A stretch of DNA of 48,364 bases from a virus (IMGVR_UViG_3300028653_000025:1-48364); one strand, 5' to 3'; shown: positions 31,336 through 41,467, counted from the first letter of the stretch. Notes: generated by a model from the sequence alone, not told the origin. Translations and numbers: made by a program.

Positions 31336-32388
31336 ATGGATGAAATCCTAGAGCCGTTCATCATCGAAGAGATTGGCGTTGCCAATCCCGTCAGGGTGTT
31401 GCTGGCGGACGAGGATCTACCATTTGGTCGAGCCCGCGACTTCGCGGCGTTTGAGTCAGGCGGCGAGATCAGGCTCGGCAACGACGACGGCGTAAGGCTC
31501 CCCGGCGGACGCGTTGTATTCCATGTCATGTATGCCAAGGAGCGCCCGCTTATCCTGAAGGGTGCGTTTCGTGACTCGCTGCTCGGCAGCGACGGACACG
31601 CCAGAAGGTATCGGGACAATGTAGACCTCATCCGCAAGCGCGCGAACCTTGTTAGGGTGACGTGGGCGAGCGAGTCGAGAACCGGGCTATTGCAGGATGC
31701 GAAGTTTGGTGAAGAGGACGAGCACAACATCACCTATGAGCTGAAGTTCATCATCAGTGACGGTGCGGGAACATCGCCTCCGGCCAGTGATGAAATGTCG
31801 TTGCCTGATGTCAGCCCGCTAGCGCTCATAGCCCAAATGATTGCTGACTTCGCCATGATCAAGGCGATCGATGTATCCGTCGCCGTGGCGTCGCAAGTTG
31901 CGCTCACAGTGAAGGCGCTCGAGTACGCCTGCGAACAGCGAATGAACGACACGGCAACCTATGTCGCGTCGCTTGACGCTCCGCAGGATACGTCGCAGGC
32001 GGCACTGCGCGAGGCGGCGCAGCGGTGCCAATCTTCGGCGAGCCAAGCGCAGACGTCGATTGCGGCGCTCTCGACATACATTTCGGGGCTAACACTCGCA
32101 ACGGCCATTTCATCTCCGTCGCCAAGCGCCGATGACGCGATCGCGTTTGCCACGTACCAGAACACGTCAAGGACAACGTGCGATTCCGCACTTGATACGT
32201 TTCGCGTTATTTCAATCAAGGCGGCAACGCTCGCCGGAACATCTACGCGGCTCTATCAGATCCAGACAGGCGACACGCTCGAATCAATTGCACAATCACA
32301 GCTCGGCTCGCGCGGCCGTGCCAGTGAAATCATGCTTCCCGGCCCTGCTCCCGTCGCGGGTTCGTGGATCGGCATACCGGGGGCATAA
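31336..32388 (+). CDS. Baseplate protein with C-terminal LysM domain
   Basis: This 350-residue protein starts at ATG 31336. The last 50 residues are a LysM domain (Y-Q-I-Q-T-G-D-T-L-E-S-I-A-Q), a peptidoglycan-binding fold found in myophage tail proteins such as T4 gp53-like and P2 gpX-like parts. The N-terminal half is beta-rich and the middle helical. It probably ties the baseplate inner ring together. The stop overlaps the next ATG (TAATGG). Confidence 0.8.
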   Translation: MDEILEPFIIEEIGVANPVRVLLADEDLPFGRARDFAAFESGGEIRLGNDDGVRLPGGRVVFHVMYAKERPLILKGAFRDSLLGSDGHARRYRDNVDLIRKRANLVRVTWASESRTGLLQDAKFGEEDEHNITYELKFIISDGAGTSPPASDEMSLPDVSPLALIAQMIADFAMIKAIDVSVAVASQVALTVKALEYACEQRMNDTATYVASLDAPQDTSQAALREAAQRCQSSASQAQTSIAALSTYISGLTLATAISSPSPSADDAIAFATYQNTSRTTCDSALDTFRVISIKAATLAGTSTRLYQIQTGDTLESIAQSQLGSRGRASEIMLPGPAPVAGSWIGIPGA

Positions 32389-33062
32389 TGGCGATCATTG
32401 CAACCACGTCTCGCTCGCCCTGGCGAGTGCAGATTGTGCTGTCAACCGTGCCATCGGAATCGGCGGGCGATTATACGATGTCGCGCGGGGATGGCGGGTC
32501 GTGCACCATCACCGTTCTTGCAGCGTGGCGGCTGCCGGGTGCCGGGTATTCCGTGGAGCTCGCGCTCTCGGCGGCGATGGTCGACGGCGCGCCCTACGTG
32601 ATAGCGGTATCAGGCGCTGGCAGTGCCGAAGTGGGATACCGCGCGCCCATGCAGCCGGGCGGCGAGTCGGGAATAGTGAGCGACCCGGAGGCCGCAGCTT
32701 ATGGAATCGATCTCGCGTGGATCTCTGGTGCGCTTGATAGCCGAAACGACATACCGCGGCGCTCGGGCATTGCGTGTTTGAAACACGACTTGCCGGCGGC
32801 ATCGGCAACGCAGCCCGGTGAGCTCATCCACAAGCCCGACGAGGGCGGCGGGCTCTATGGAGCGACGAATCAAGCAAGCTCTGACCTCTCCCGGCTCGTC
32901 GATACAAATCGGCGTCAGTGGCAGAGTGATCCGCGCATTGCACAAAGCGGCGTCGCCATCTCGGCTACCGCCAACACCGACGGGACTGTTGACATTCGCG
33001 GCGCCATCACGCCGATAGCAACCGGGAAATCAATCGAAATTCAAACCGGCAGCCAAGGGTAA
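32388..33062 (+). CDS. Baseplate wedge protein, gpW/gp25-like
   Basis: This 224-residue protein lies directly before J, the invariant position of gp25/gpW. The C-terminal half carries L-I-H-K-P-D-E-G-G-G-L and the D-P-R-I-A...I-S-A-T-A strand-loop seen in gp25-like proteins. The N-terminal 100 residues are an additional beta domain, making it longer than the usual 110-150 residues. Confidence 0.65.
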   Translation: MAIIATTSRSPWRVQIVLSTVPSESAGDYTMSRGDGGSCTITVLAAWRLPGAGYSVELALSAAMVDGAPYVIAVSGAGSAEVGYRAPMQPGGESGIVSDPEAAAYGIDLAWISGALDSRNDIPRRSGIACLKHDLPAASATQPGELIHKPDEGGGLYGATNQASSDLSRLVDTNRRQWQSDPRIAQSGVAISATANTDGTVDIRGAITPIATGKSIEIQTGSQG

Positions 33063-33064
33063 AT

Positions 33065-34213
33065 ATGAGCGATTTGCTACCTACGCCGTCCGAACTTGTC
33101 GGAATCGGTGAAGCCGCTTTCCTGTCAAAACTTCCACTTGCCGACACCAACACGGGCAGCGATATTGACACTGCGCTGTCGGTCATGTCTTCGCTCGAGG
33201 CGCGAAATGCGAGACACATCGCATACCGCGCAAGCGCTCGCTCGCGCTCATCGGCGACAGGAACCGATCTTGACGTGCTGGCGTCCGATCTCTACTACAC
33301 CGCCCGCCTGGCGGGAGAAGTGGCAACCGGCACGCTTCACCTGTCTCGCTCTGGCACTGGCGCAACATCAATTCCGAAGGGCTCGAGGTTTAGCGTTCCG
33401 CAATCGGGCGGCCAAGCATCGATCGTGTTCATCGCCTCGTCTACCGTCTCGGTCGCCGGCGGCGCGACAACGAAAAATGTGGCGATTGAAGCGACGGCAG
33501 AAGGCACCGACGGAAACGTGGACCTGGCGCTCATCACGGAAATCACCGATCCCCTGCCTGATGATACGTGGGTCATCGTTCCGCCATCGGCCTCGACCGA
33601 GGCAACTGCTGGAGGGTCTAACGAAGAAACCGACGACGAACTGCGCCAGCGACTATCGCAAGGCGCGCCCGATGATACACGCGTCAGGGGCACCGTGCGC
33701 GCGGTACTGGTTGGCATTCTGGCCGTTCCCGGCGTTGCCTATGCGACCGTGCTCGAGCCCCTTGATGGCACGCTCAAGGCGTTTGTTGGCGATGCCAGCT
33801 ACAACTTGAGCGCCCCGCTCAAGGCAGCGGTGCTAACCGCCGTCGACGCCTGGCGCTGCGGAGGCGTCCCCGTTGACGTGTATCCTTACGCACCGTCGAC
33901 GATATCGATCGAGCTCACCATCTACATGAATCAGCTCGCGGCCAACTACGACACGGCGACAATCATCGCCAACGCGACGACGAACGTGATCAACTACTTC
34001 AAGGCCGCTCGGGGCGACGAGTATATCCTCGAGGCCATTGCATCGGCCGCAAAGCAGGGAATCGCAGACGTTCAAGGCGTCGAGGTGACATCGCCTGCCA
34101 CTGATCAGCCGCGCCACGCGGCGACCTACTACGCAAGCCAAACGTCCATCCCGCGCTACTCCACCGACGCCGGACACATATCAATCACCGTCGCCGATCC
34201 GCAGTCTGCCTAA
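33065..34213 (+). CDS. Baseplate J protein
   Basis: This 382-residue protein begins 2 bases after the gp25-like gene. It shows the J-family features: a helical N-terminus, the beta segment with R-F-S-V-P-Q-S-G-G, the D-E-L-R-Q-R-L-S region after a G-G-S-N-E-E-T-D-D turn, and a C-terminal G-I-A-D-V-Q-G-V-E-V. J forms the outer wedge of the contractile baseplate together with I and gp25. Confidence 0.9.
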   Translation: MSDLLPTPSELVGIGEAAFLSKLPLADTNTGSDIDTALSVMSSLEARNARHIAYRASARSRSSATGTDLDVLASDLYYTARLAGEVATGTLHLSRSGTGATSIPKGSRFSVPQSGGQASIVFIASSTVSVAGGATTKNVAIEATAEGTDGNVDLALITEITDPLPDDTWVIVPPSASTEATAGGSNEETDDELRQRLSQGAPDDTRVRGTVRAVLVGILAVPGVAYATVLEPLDGTLKAFVGDASYNLSAPLKAAVLTAVDAWRCGGVPVDVYPYAPSTISIELTIYMNQLAANYDTATIIANATTNVINYFKAARGDEYILEAIASAAKQGIADVQGVEVTSPATDQPRHAATYYASQTSIPRYSTDAGHISITVADPQSA

Positions 34214-34233
34214 GTACGTCCCTCGAGGTTGCC

Positions 34234-34950
34234 ATGACAACGCCGACCATCGTCGACGGCAGCGAGCCGCCTGCGCCAAGTCTTGACGCTCTGCTTGCTC
34301 TCTTGCCGCAGTGGGCAGCCGATGGAGACGCCGATCTCCGCGATGCGCTGCTCTACGCCTGGGGAGAGATGGCGAATGCCCTCGCTACTGGGACGACTTA
34401 TTTTCTTGGGGCTCAACAAACGCCAAGGTGGGCGTCGGGAGCTTGGCTTGATTGGTGGGGGGCTATCCTCAAGCGCCCGCGCATCGCAAGCAGTGGAACA
34501 AGCGAATCAGACGACGATTACCGCGCCCGTCTCCTTGGGCCGATTGACCTCATCTCGCCAGTTGCCGTCAAGGCGGCGATTGAAGCTCTCTTCGCCGCAG
34601 GTTCACCTGCTCATTGGCGCTACGTCGAGCCGGCAGAAGATGCTGTCTTCCTTGCCCCAACCGCATCGCCACCGACGTGGGCGGCGTGGATGCAGCCAGA
34701 CGCCAACACCACGGAAAACATCAGCGTCACGCAATCCCACAAGCGGCTGCTCGCGTATTACCCGGATCAGCCTGCCGCAATCGGAGCCTATTTCACGTCA
34801 GGTGTGAGGCGCGCCGAGTTCTGGATTATCGGCGACGGGACCGAATCAGACCTCGTGTTTGATCAGGTTGTTGCCGAGGTCGAGGCCAAGCGAGGCGGCG
34901 GCGTGGTGTGGATGTTCTTCGACGATTCACTACTCCCGACGGCAGTTTGA
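34234..34950 (+). CDS. Baseplate/tail-fibre attachment protein (gpI-like)
   Basis: This 238-residue protein follows J, as P2 gpI does. It includes G-A-W-L-D-W-W-G-A-I-L-K-R-P-R and D-D-Y-R-A-R-L, the characteristic turn and helix of I-type proteins that sit at the wedge tip and bind the fibre. The adhesin gene starts 11 bases further on. Confidence 0.75.
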   Translation: MTTPTIVDGSEPPAPSLDALLALLPQWAADGDADLRDALLYAWGEMANALATGTTYFLGAQQTPRWASGAWLDWWGAILKRPRIASSGTSESDDDYRARLLGPIDLISPVAVKAAIEALFAAGSPAHWRYVEPAEDAVFLAPTASPPTWAAWMQPDANTTENISVTQSHKRLLAYYPDQPAAIGAYFTSGVRRAEFWIIGDGTESDLVFDQVVAEVEAKRGGGVVWMFFDDSLLPTAV

Positions 34951-34961
34951 GAGGCTAACCA

Positions 34962-36467
34962 ATGTCAGGAACAAGGGCAATTTGTAACGATGGGCAGGAA
35001 TTTACCACGACCGACATCCAGGCCATCTCTGACGCTGCCGGCAGGGCCGATGACTTGGCACTGGCCGCGCTGCTCGACGTGCCAGCGAGCGCAAAGCGCA
35101 TTTTGCCGTTTGCAAGCCCCCTCGTGATCCCCTCGACAGCGGGGAAGGCCAAGGTTCAGCCGTGCCTGATCTGCGTCGGAACCTCGACGCTTGGAGTGTT
35201 TGCCCTCTCGGGCTTGATAACCGGAGGCGGCACCGACTCGCCCACGTTCGCGGCAAATAGTAGCGGCTCGACGAGAATCGACCGGCTTTATGCGACTCTG
35301 ACGAGAACTCCCGCAACCGCAAGCCGCAGGATCAAGAGCGTTACCGACGGTGGAAGAACAACGCAGACAGTGAACGTGTATGATTCGGTTACGCCAACGC
35401 TGCATGTGGCGGCAGGCACGCCCGGCGGCGCAGCTCCTGCGCTTCCCGCTGATACGGCGACCTCGTTCAACGTGTCCATTGCGCTCGTGACGTTGCTCGA
35501 CGGATGGGCCACTTCGGAGATTCTGAACGCTGTCAGTGGTAACGGGAGCATCGCGCAAGCGTGGGACGAGGCGTTGCCGCGTAGCCAGCGGTTCTATGGT
35601 GGATGCTTTGGCGACGGCAGCGATGGCGACGTGATCATCTCGACCACGGTCCCCCTTGCGCGCCCGATGATGTACAACAACTTGACCATCGTTCCCGGCG
35701 GCTTGCTGAAGACGGCAGGTTGGCCGGTCTACGTCAAAAACACGCTCACCATTACTGCGAGCGCCGCCAACCAGGGGATCAGCTGCGACAGCGGCGATCA
35801 CGAAGTTGCACGAACCGGCTATGGCGAAACGTGTATGGCTGGCGAATTTGGCGGCGGCGGGCTTGGGCAGACGGGGGATGTTGGCTTAGATGGCTACGGA
35901 CTCGCCGTTTCGCTGGGCGGTGCGGGCGGTGCGGGCGGCAATGCACATCTAGCGGGTGGCGGCGGGAAGTCTGGCGGTGCGGGTGGAGCGGTAACCGCTC
36001 CGGACGCCACGTGTGGTTCGATCCGAGAAATTGTTTCATGGCGCGGCCACATACTTGGGATGGCGGGCAATGTTAGCCACTTTACGGCGGTCCAGGGCGG
36101 TGGTGGCGGTGGTGGTGGTGGTGGTAGCGCGGGCAACGCGGGGGCGAACGGGGGGCATGGTGGCGGGCTGCTTTGGATCGCAGTTCGGCGATTGGTAATC
36201 TATCATGCGGATCGTATCATCGCGGGTGGCGCGGCGGGAGCATCTGCGGTTGCAAGTTCGGGCACGGGTGGCGGCGGCGGTGGAGGAGGAGGCGTGCTCG
36301 TGCTGGTCTACGGCTCGAAGAGCGACGGCGCGGGCGGCATCCCAACCTTCAGCGCTGCAGTCAATGCTGCAGGCGGGCCTGGTGGCGCGGGTGACAGTGC
36401 AACCGCCGATGTCGGCGATCCCGGAGCTGCCGGTTCCAACGGCACAGTGATCGAGTTCGCGGTCTAG
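34962..36467 (+). CDS. Tail fibre/adhesin with polyglycine-rich tip
   Basis: This 501-residue protein has a fibre-type N-terminus. From about 310 it turns into Gly-rich blocks separated by short variable loops, including runs of nine or ten consecutive Gly (for example near 36105-36123). That alternation resembles the polyglycine-II sandwich of T4-like gp38 adhesins, in which stacked Gly helices display receptor-binding loops. There is no signal peptide, as expected for a cytoplasm-assembled virion part. It is the likely receptor-binding protein of the baseplate. Confidence 0.75.
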   Translation: MSGTRAICNDGQEFTTTDIQAISDAAGRADDLALAALLDVPASAKRILPFASPLVIPSTAGKAKVQPCLICVGTSTLGVFALSGLITGGGTDSPTFAANSSGSTRIDRLYATLTRTPATASRRIKSVTDGGRTTQTVNVYDSVTPTLHVAAGTPGGAAPALPADTATSFNVSIALVTLLDGWATSEILNAVSGNGSIAQAWDEALPRSQRFYGGCFGDGSDGDVIISTTVPLARPMMYNNLTIVPGGLLKTAGWPVYVKNTLTITASAANQGISCDSGDHEVARTGYGETCMAGEFGGGGLGQTGDVGLDGYGLAVSLGGAGGAGGNAHLAGGGGKSGGAGGAVTAPDATCGSIREIVSWRGHILGMAGNVSHFTAVQGGGGGGGGGGSAGNAGANGGHGGGLLWIAVRRLVIYHADRIIAGGAAGASAVASSGTGGGGGGGGGVLVLVYGSKSDGAGGIPTFSAAVNAAGGPGGAGDSATADVGDPGAAGSNGTVIEFAV

Positions 36468-36469
36468 TC

Positions 36470-37891
36470 ATGCGCCGAATCGTTCTCGCGCTTGCGTTAC
36501 TGGCCTATTCGGCGCCAGCGCACGCTGATTGTGTCTCTTTCCTCGAGACGGCGATCTATACCGCGCTCGGAGCCGACACGACTCTGTATCCCTCGGGCAT
36601 CCCGTCGGGTGTGCAGTCTAACGTGCGCCAGGTTGCACATGATTGGGCAACTGCCATCTGCGCAACGATGACCAACCCTGACGCCGGTGCTCCACTTGGG
36701 CCACAAGGGCCAACCGGCCCAACCGGGGCCAATGGCGAGGAAGGTCCCACCGGCCCCTGCTGCTACGCCTGCTACCAAAACGGCCATGCCTGCGAACACA
36801 CCTCCGACTGCTGCGGCGACTCGGTATGCTCGGGCGGGCACTGCACACCGGGCGTAACCTGCGGAATTGAGCCAGCGGGAGTTAACTGCCCCGACGGCGG
36901 TTTCTACTGCACGTTCGGCGGCGATACCTACTACGGCTGCAACGGCGCACCTGGCCGCGATGGCACCAACGGCACTAACGGTATAATCGGCCCCACTGGC
37001 CCCACAGGCCCCACCGGCCCCACGGGCTCACCCGCTTGCGTGATCCCTAACGGAGCATGCACCGTCGATGCTGATTGCTGCTCTGATAGATGTACCAGCG
37101 ATCACGTCTGCGGTCGCTGTCAGGTAACCGGCGAGTCGTGCACGACCGACGTGCAATGCTGCTCGGGCTACTGCGCATCGTCGGTGTGTACGCAGCCGTT
37201 CGCGGCTACAGGCGCAACGGGCTCGGTCTACATCTTCAGCCCTGGCGCCTTATGGGCGATGCGCCCACTGACCCTCGACGATGTTGGCGCGGCGTTCGCT
37301 ATCAGCACGTTCAACGTCGGATCGCCACAGTTCGAGGCTGGCTCGACGTACACCAACCCGACCTTCACGGCCTCTTACACCTCGACGCCGACGAGCGCAA
37401 CGGTAACCGATGGCCTCGGCGGCAGCGTCGGCATGACTGCGCCTGCGTACACGAGCGGGACGCTAACCGCGACCTACACGCCGACGGGGGCACCTTGGAC
37501 TGCGGTGACGTGGACTCTCACAGCCGTCGGTGCGACAACCAAAACGACATCATCGACGGCCTATTGGCTATGGCGTGATTACTGGGACACGTCCAGTCTA
37601 GACGGGTGGAGTTGTACGAGCGCCGAGATCCAGACGCTTACTCACAGCCAGCTTGCTTCCCGTCGGCAAGACGTGAGCGGTAAAAGCTTCACTCCCCCGA
37701 ATCAATATGTGCTGTTTGCGTGGCCCGTAGATGACGCGATCGAGAATGATTTCTGTGTCGGGCCGATTTGCGGCGGCTGGGAAAAGCTCTGCACGGCGAC
37801 GAGCGTAACGCGCAACGGAGCCACGACCACTTACGACGTGTGGAAGACGCGCAACCTACAAAATAGCTCGCTCACGATCACGGTGAACTAA
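36470..37891 (+). CDS. Secreted collagen/knottin fibre protein A
   Basis: This 473-residue protein opens with a signal peptide (R-R, L-A-L-A-L-L, A-P-A-H-A cleavage near residue 19). G-P-T/G-x-x collagen-like repeats at 77-96 and 159-188 alternate with three six-cysteine modules. Module A is at C101-C125 (C-x6-C-x5-CC-x4-C-x4-C), module B at C190-C214 and module C at C217-C240. The C-terminal half is a Thr/Ser-rich beta region ([11 protein letters not shown]) ending in a compact domain. The stop overlaps the next ATG, so the two fibre genes are coupled. Disulfide-rich modules need an oxidising compartment, in keeping with export. Target unknown. Confidence 0.85.
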   Translation: MRRIVLALALLAYSAPAHADCVSFLETAIYTALGADTTLYPSGIPSGVQSNVRQVAHDWATAICATMTNPDAGAPLGPQGPTGPTGANGEEGPTGPCCYACYQNGHACEHTSDCCGDSVCSGGHCTPGVTCGIEPAGVNCPDGGFYCTFGGDTYYGCNGAPGRDGTNGTNGIIGPTGPTGPTGPTGSPACVIPNGACTVDADCCSDRCTSDHVCGRCQVTGESCTTDVQCCSGYCASSVCTQPFAATGATGSVYIFSPGALWAMRPLTLDDVGAAFAISTFNVGSPQFEAGSTYTNPTFTASYTSTPTSATVTDGLGGSVGMTAPAYTSGTLTATYTPTGAPWTAVTWTLTAVGATTKTTSSTAYWLWRDYWDTSSLDGWSCTSAEIQTLTHSQLASRRQDVSGKSFTPPNQYVLFAWPVDDAIENDFCVGPICGGWEKLCTATSVTRNGATTTYDVWKTRNLQNSSLTITVN

Positions 37892-40392
37892 TGCGACGCA
37901 CAACGGCATTCACGATCATTGTTCTCGCCTTCAGCGCGTCGTTCGCATTTGGTGACCATATCGGATTTATCGACCGACTCGTGAAGACGGGCACGGGCTA
38001 TTTTCTCGTCGATGACAACGACATTGCGGGAGGCTATCGCGTAGTCCCCGACGCGGGCGCGCTCACTGCAACGGACACGTCGGAACTCAAGGTTGGGATG
38101 CTCGCCTACAAGCAGAGCGACAGCAAGACCTACCGACTCACCTCTACCGGACCTGCCGTCTGGACCGAGTGTACGCACTTCTGCGGCGGCTGTCTTTTGT
38201 ACGGCGAGACGTGCGGCTCCGACGCCGCTTGCTGCTCGGGGCGATGCGACGGAACGTGCTTGCAGTCACCAACCGGGCCAACCGGGCCGACGGGCGCGAG
38301 CATAACCGGACCAACGGGGGCAACAGGTAAGACCGGACCGACGGGGCCAACGGGTGCCAATGGCACGAATGGCACGAACGGAACGAACGGAACCAACGGA
38401 GCAACGGGACCGACAGGTGCCACTGGCCCAACGGGCACGGCTCCGTGCCTGAATTACGGCGCAGTCTGCGCTGGCAACTCCTCGTGTTGCTCCTACCGAT
38501 GCGATGGCACATGCCTCGCGCCTACTCCGGGTGCGACGGGACCAACCGGGGCTAACGGCGCAACGGGAGCTAACGGGCAAGGATCTTTCACAACAGTTGG
38601 TGCGAATTTCACGCAGCCTGCTCTATGGACTCCCGAGGGTGGCGCGGCGGTAACTGTGACGTTTGGCAACTGCACTTGGATGAGCGGTGGACAAACGATC
38701 TACATCTGCGACGGTAGCGGGGGCGGCGGTTATTACCGCGTGCTCACGGCCTGCTCGGCGGGTACAGCCAGCATCGGATTGTTAGGATACTCGGGCATTG
38801 GTTGTTACACTACGACCGGAGGCACCGTGACTGCGGCTGGATCGTCGGTGTCGGCGGCGGGTGTCAGGGGCGCAGCGGGCACGAACGGAGCAACTGGGCC
38901 TACCGGGCCGACGGGCACTAATGGCACTAACGGCACTAACGGCACGAATGGAACCAACGGCGTTACAGGGCCAACAGGGCCGACCGGGGCGGTGAGCGGG
39001 AGCGGGACGGCGGGGCGTCTATCAAAATTCACAGCATCGACCACTCTCGGAAATTCGGTCGTGACTGAGTTGAGTGGTAGAGTCGGAGTGGGGACGACAT
39101 CTCCGACGACGACAACGTGGCAGGTCAACGGCACCTATCACAGCGCAACGGGCACGGGGGCACAGGGGCTTATGTCGTTGACGGATGGCAGCAACACGCA
39201 CGGCTTACTTGACGTTGGCATCGACGCCACGGGGACGTATTACTCGTGGCTACAGTCTCGCGCCGACAATGTCTCGACGGGGAGTAATCTGTGTCTCAAC
39301 CCAATCGGCGGCAACGTCGGTATCGGGACGACGGCGCCGGCATCTACTCTTGCCGTAGGTGGCAACATAAGAGCTTCCGGTGGGGGTACCGATGTGGTGA
39401 ATTACTACATGGAGCTGGTCAATACTGTCGTCGGGGAAGGAGATGTTGATTTCCGGCTCAATCTACACAACATCGCTCAAGACTGGACGCCTCTCTATTT
39501 CGACACCACGACGGAAAAAATCGGTATCGGGACGGTTACACCAGCAGAGGCGGTTGAACTGAATGGTAATTTGGCGTTTACTCATACGGCTAACAGGAGC
39601 ATATACGTCAGGCAGTCAGTATTGGGAACGGGAAATGATCTGTCGATTGCGGCAGGCAAGGGATACGGAACTGGGAACAACGCTGGCGGCATCTTGCATC
39701 TCAATGGTGGAGACAAATCAAACGACTCGAGCGACGGTGCTATCAAGATCGCGGATGCAAACAATGCCATTACATATATCGGACGGACCAACTCGGTACA
39801 AATAGGTGCGGCCGGAACTATTTATGCGCCGGGGGTGGGGACCGGATCGGAGAATGCGTATGCGTGTTTTCAGACCACCAGCACTCCCGCCAATAGACTG
39901 ACATACAAAACATCCGCATGCTCGACGAGCGATCCGCGATTAAAAAAAGATCCGCGATTCCTGGCAAACGAAGTGGACATTCTTGGCGTTCTGCCCACGA
40001 TGAGCGGAAGAACCTTCATCCATCTTCGTGACGATACGACGACGGCAAAGCGGCGAATGGGTCTATTCGCTGACGAAGTTCGAAATGTTTTGCCCTGGGC
40101 TGTATTTGACGAGGGGGGAACGGACCACATTCTCTCAATCGACTATCCGGTGATGGCCGGATACTTCATTGAGGTAGAAAAAGCGCTGTTGAGGAAGATC
40201 GAGAAACAGCAATCACAGATCGACGATCTCAATACACGGCTTGAACGCCTGGAGAATGGCAGTTCCTCCACGACATCAAAGCCGGTTGATGCCGGCACAG
40301 TGGCGGGCTCGGTGATTGGACTGGGGATGGCAGCAGGGTGGCTTGTCAGCAAGAGAAAGAGAGCGAACTACTCCAAAAGGAATCCCAGGTAG
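37891..40392 (+). CDS. Secreted collagen/knottin fibre B with S74 self-cleaving chaperone and C-terminal membrane anchor
   Basis: This 833-residue protein has, in order, a signal peptide (about 1-21) and cystine-knot module D (C101-C123). GPT and NGT collagen-like repeats (about 127-182) follow, then module E (C186-C208), more G-x-x repeats (about 330-375) and a long beta-rich body with recurrent V-G-I-G-T-T. Near residue 680 a peptidase-S74 intramolecular chaperone begins (S-D-P-R-L-K, Ser-Lys type), with a coiled coil at about 764-790. A 20-residue hydrophobic helix (about 803-822) is followed by K-R-K-R and a basic tail. S74 domains trimerise fibres and then cut themselves off. Here the cut-off piece would stay membrane-anchored while the fibre is released outside. 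The gene overlaps the opposing lipoprotein gene by 25 bases. Confidence 0.85.
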   Translation: MRRTTAFTIIVLAFSASFAFGDHIGFIDRLVKTGTGYFLVDDNDIAGGYRVVPDAGALTATDTSELKVGMLAYKQSDSKTYRLTSTGPAVWTECTHFCGGCLLYGETCGSDAACCSGRCDGTCLQSPTGPTGPTGASITGPTGATGKTGPTGPTGANGTNGTNGTNGTNGATGPTGATGPTGTAPCLNYGAVCAGNSSCCSYRCDGTCLAPTPGATGPTGANGATGANGQGSFTTVGANFTQPALWTPEGGAAVTVTFGNCTWMSGGQTIYICDGSGGGGYYRVLTACSAGTASIGLLGYSGIGCYTTTGGTVTAAGSSVSAAGVRGAAGTNGATGPTGPTGTNGTNGTNGTNGTNGVTGPTGPTGAVSGSGTAGRLSKFTASTTLGNSVVTELSGRVGVGTTSPTTTTWQVNGTYHSATGTGAQGLMSLTDGSNTHGLLDVGIDATGTYYSWLQSRADNVSTGSNLCLNPIGGNVGIGTTAPASTLAVGGNIRASGGGTDVVNYYMELVNTVVGEGDVDFRLNLHNIAQDWTPLYFDTTTEKIGIGTVTPAEAVELNGNLAFTHTANRSIYVRQSVLGTGNDLSIAAGKGYGTGNNAGGILHLNGGDKSNDSSDGAIKIADANNAITYIGRTNSVQIGAAGTIYAPGVGTGSENAYACFQTTSTPANRLTYKTSACSTSDPRLKKDPRFLANEVDILGVLPTMSGRTFIHLRDDTTTAKRRMGLFADEVRNVLPWAVFDEGGTDHILSIDYPVMAGYFIEVEKALLRKIEKQQSQIDDLNTRLERLENGSSSTTSKPVDAGTVAGSVIGLGMAAGWLVSKRKRANYSKRNPR

Positions 40393-41273
40393 ATTTGTCC
40401 ATCCGTTGCCGGTGAAGTGACTATATAATCGGCAACAACTCCATTCCCGTTGAGCGATACTGCCCACCCTCTCCCGGCCGATGCGGGCGCGGGGATCGTT
40501 GTGTCGCCGGAATGAATCGTTGACGGTGCCCCAACAGAAGGACCATCGGTGCCGTCGAAGGACGTTACGATAATATCCACGTTGCCGGTGTTGGTAATGG
40601 ATGGCTGGTTGTTGCCGACAAGATAAAGATACCAGTTTGCGTTGTGATTGTGCGGCGTACTCAAATCCACCGTCCCATTCACCGTGCTAACGGTAAACGC
40701 CATAACCCGCGCAAACACCCGCACGGTAGCCTGTGCCGACACAGCGACGGCATCTCCGCTATCGTCGACGGTAGAGCCCGAGACGGTAAGCACCGCCTCG
40801 TTGACTCCCATCGGCAGTAGCGGCGCATAGCCAACGCCTTCGAGGGCCAGACCGTGAACTACGCCGACGCTCACGAGCGGCGTGATGCTCTGTTTGCCGA
40901 CGATATCGAGGACACTTATCGACGAAGGGGAGACGATAAACGCGGCGTTGCTCGACGTGATAGCAACGTCGGTGATCGCGTGACCTCCGCTGTTTTGGAG
41001 CAGCAGGAAGAACTCGTGGCTGCCCTTCAGTTCGCCGAAGTCGAAGGCGATCGCAGCGGTGCCCGCATCAACGGGATCGTCGCTCGGAGACAGGCTGGCA
41101 GCCGATAGCGATGATGCGCCAGCGGTGCCTAGCTGCGAGAGGGCGAAGCGGCCTGGGCCTGTGCCCGGTGTGGTGCCGGGGTTGCCCGCGTCGGCGTTGG
41201 TGCCGGGGTTAGCGGGTGATGGGTTACAGCCAAGAAAAGCGAGACAGGTCAACAGGCGATAGACTCGGTTCAT
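40368..41273 (-). CDS. Lipoprotein with Ig/ASH-like domain (probable lysogenic-conversion protein)
   Basis: This protein of about 301 residues starts at ATG 41273 (ATGA overlap with the RHH gene). It carries a lipoprotein signal peptide ending in L-A-F-L-G-C, then a flexible Pro/Gly/Asn/Asp linker. An Ig-like segment F-D-F-G-E-L-K-G-S...[14 protein letters not shown] resembles the ASH/choice-of-anchor fold, and further beta domains follow. Phage-encoded surface lipoproteins commonly block superinfection or change the host surface. It is transcribed against the late genes from its own promoter, fitting expression in the lysogen. Confidence 0.8.
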   Translation of the reverse strand: MNRVYRLLTCLAFLGCNPSPANPGTNADAGNPGTTPGTGPGRFALSQLGTAGASSLSAASLSPSDDPVDAGTAAIAFDFGELKGSHEFFLLLQNSGGHAITDVAITSSNAAFIVSPSSISVLDIVGKQSITPLVSVGVVHGLALEGVGYAPLLPMGVNEAVLTVSGSTVDDSGDAVAVSAQATVRVFARVMAFTVSTVNGTVDLSTPHNHNANWYLYLVGNNQPSITNTGNVDIIVTSFDGTDGPSVGAPSTIHSGDTTIPAPASAGRGWAVSLNGNGVVADYIVTSPATDGQIYLGFLLE

Positions 41274-41422
41274 GATGTTTTCCCTTTCGTTTGAGGTTTC
41301 TTGCGCTCGACATCGAGGATTCGTCGGATGACCTCCGAGACGGAGATGCCGTCCTCTTCTGCCAACTCGCGCAACCATGCGTCAAGTGGGTCTGAAATGG
41401 TGATCATGCGTTTCTTGGTCAT
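41270..41422 (-). CDS. Ribbon-helix-helix (Arc/CopG-type) regulator
   Basis: The 50-residue frame from ATG 41422 begins M-T-K-K-R-M-I-T-I-S (the DNA-contacting ribbon). It continues with two helices, D-A-W-L-R-E-L-A-E-E-D-G and S-V-S-E-V-I-R-R-I-L. This is the compact RHH fold. It shares an ATGA with the lipoprotein gene and lies directly behind a strong promoter, so autoregulation of the pair is likely. Confidence 0.75.
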   Translation of the reverse strand: MTKKRMITISDPLDAWLRELAEEDGISVSEVIRRILDVERKKPQTKGKTS

Positions 41423-41428
41423 GTCTAC

Positions 41429-41457
41429 AGCATATCCATCGTACGTCAATTTGTCAA
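41429..41457 (-). promoter_or_regulatory. Strong sigma70-like promoter for the RHH-lipoprotein pair
   Basis: On the minus strand a perfect -35 TTGACA (41457-41452) is followed by exactly 17 bases and a -10 TATGCT (41434-41429). The start codon lies 6 bases after the -10, so transcription would begin at or next to the A of ATG. The RHH message may therefore be leaderless, as with lambda cI from PRM. It is the best promoter match in the window. Confidence 0.7.
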
Positions 41458-41467
41458 GAAAGGTTTC

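Noticed and set aside
34965-35801. Long minus-strand frame opposite the adhesin
   Set aside because: Arg-rich antisense shadow; no ribosome site and the plus-strand adhesin fills the same interval with sensible neighbours.
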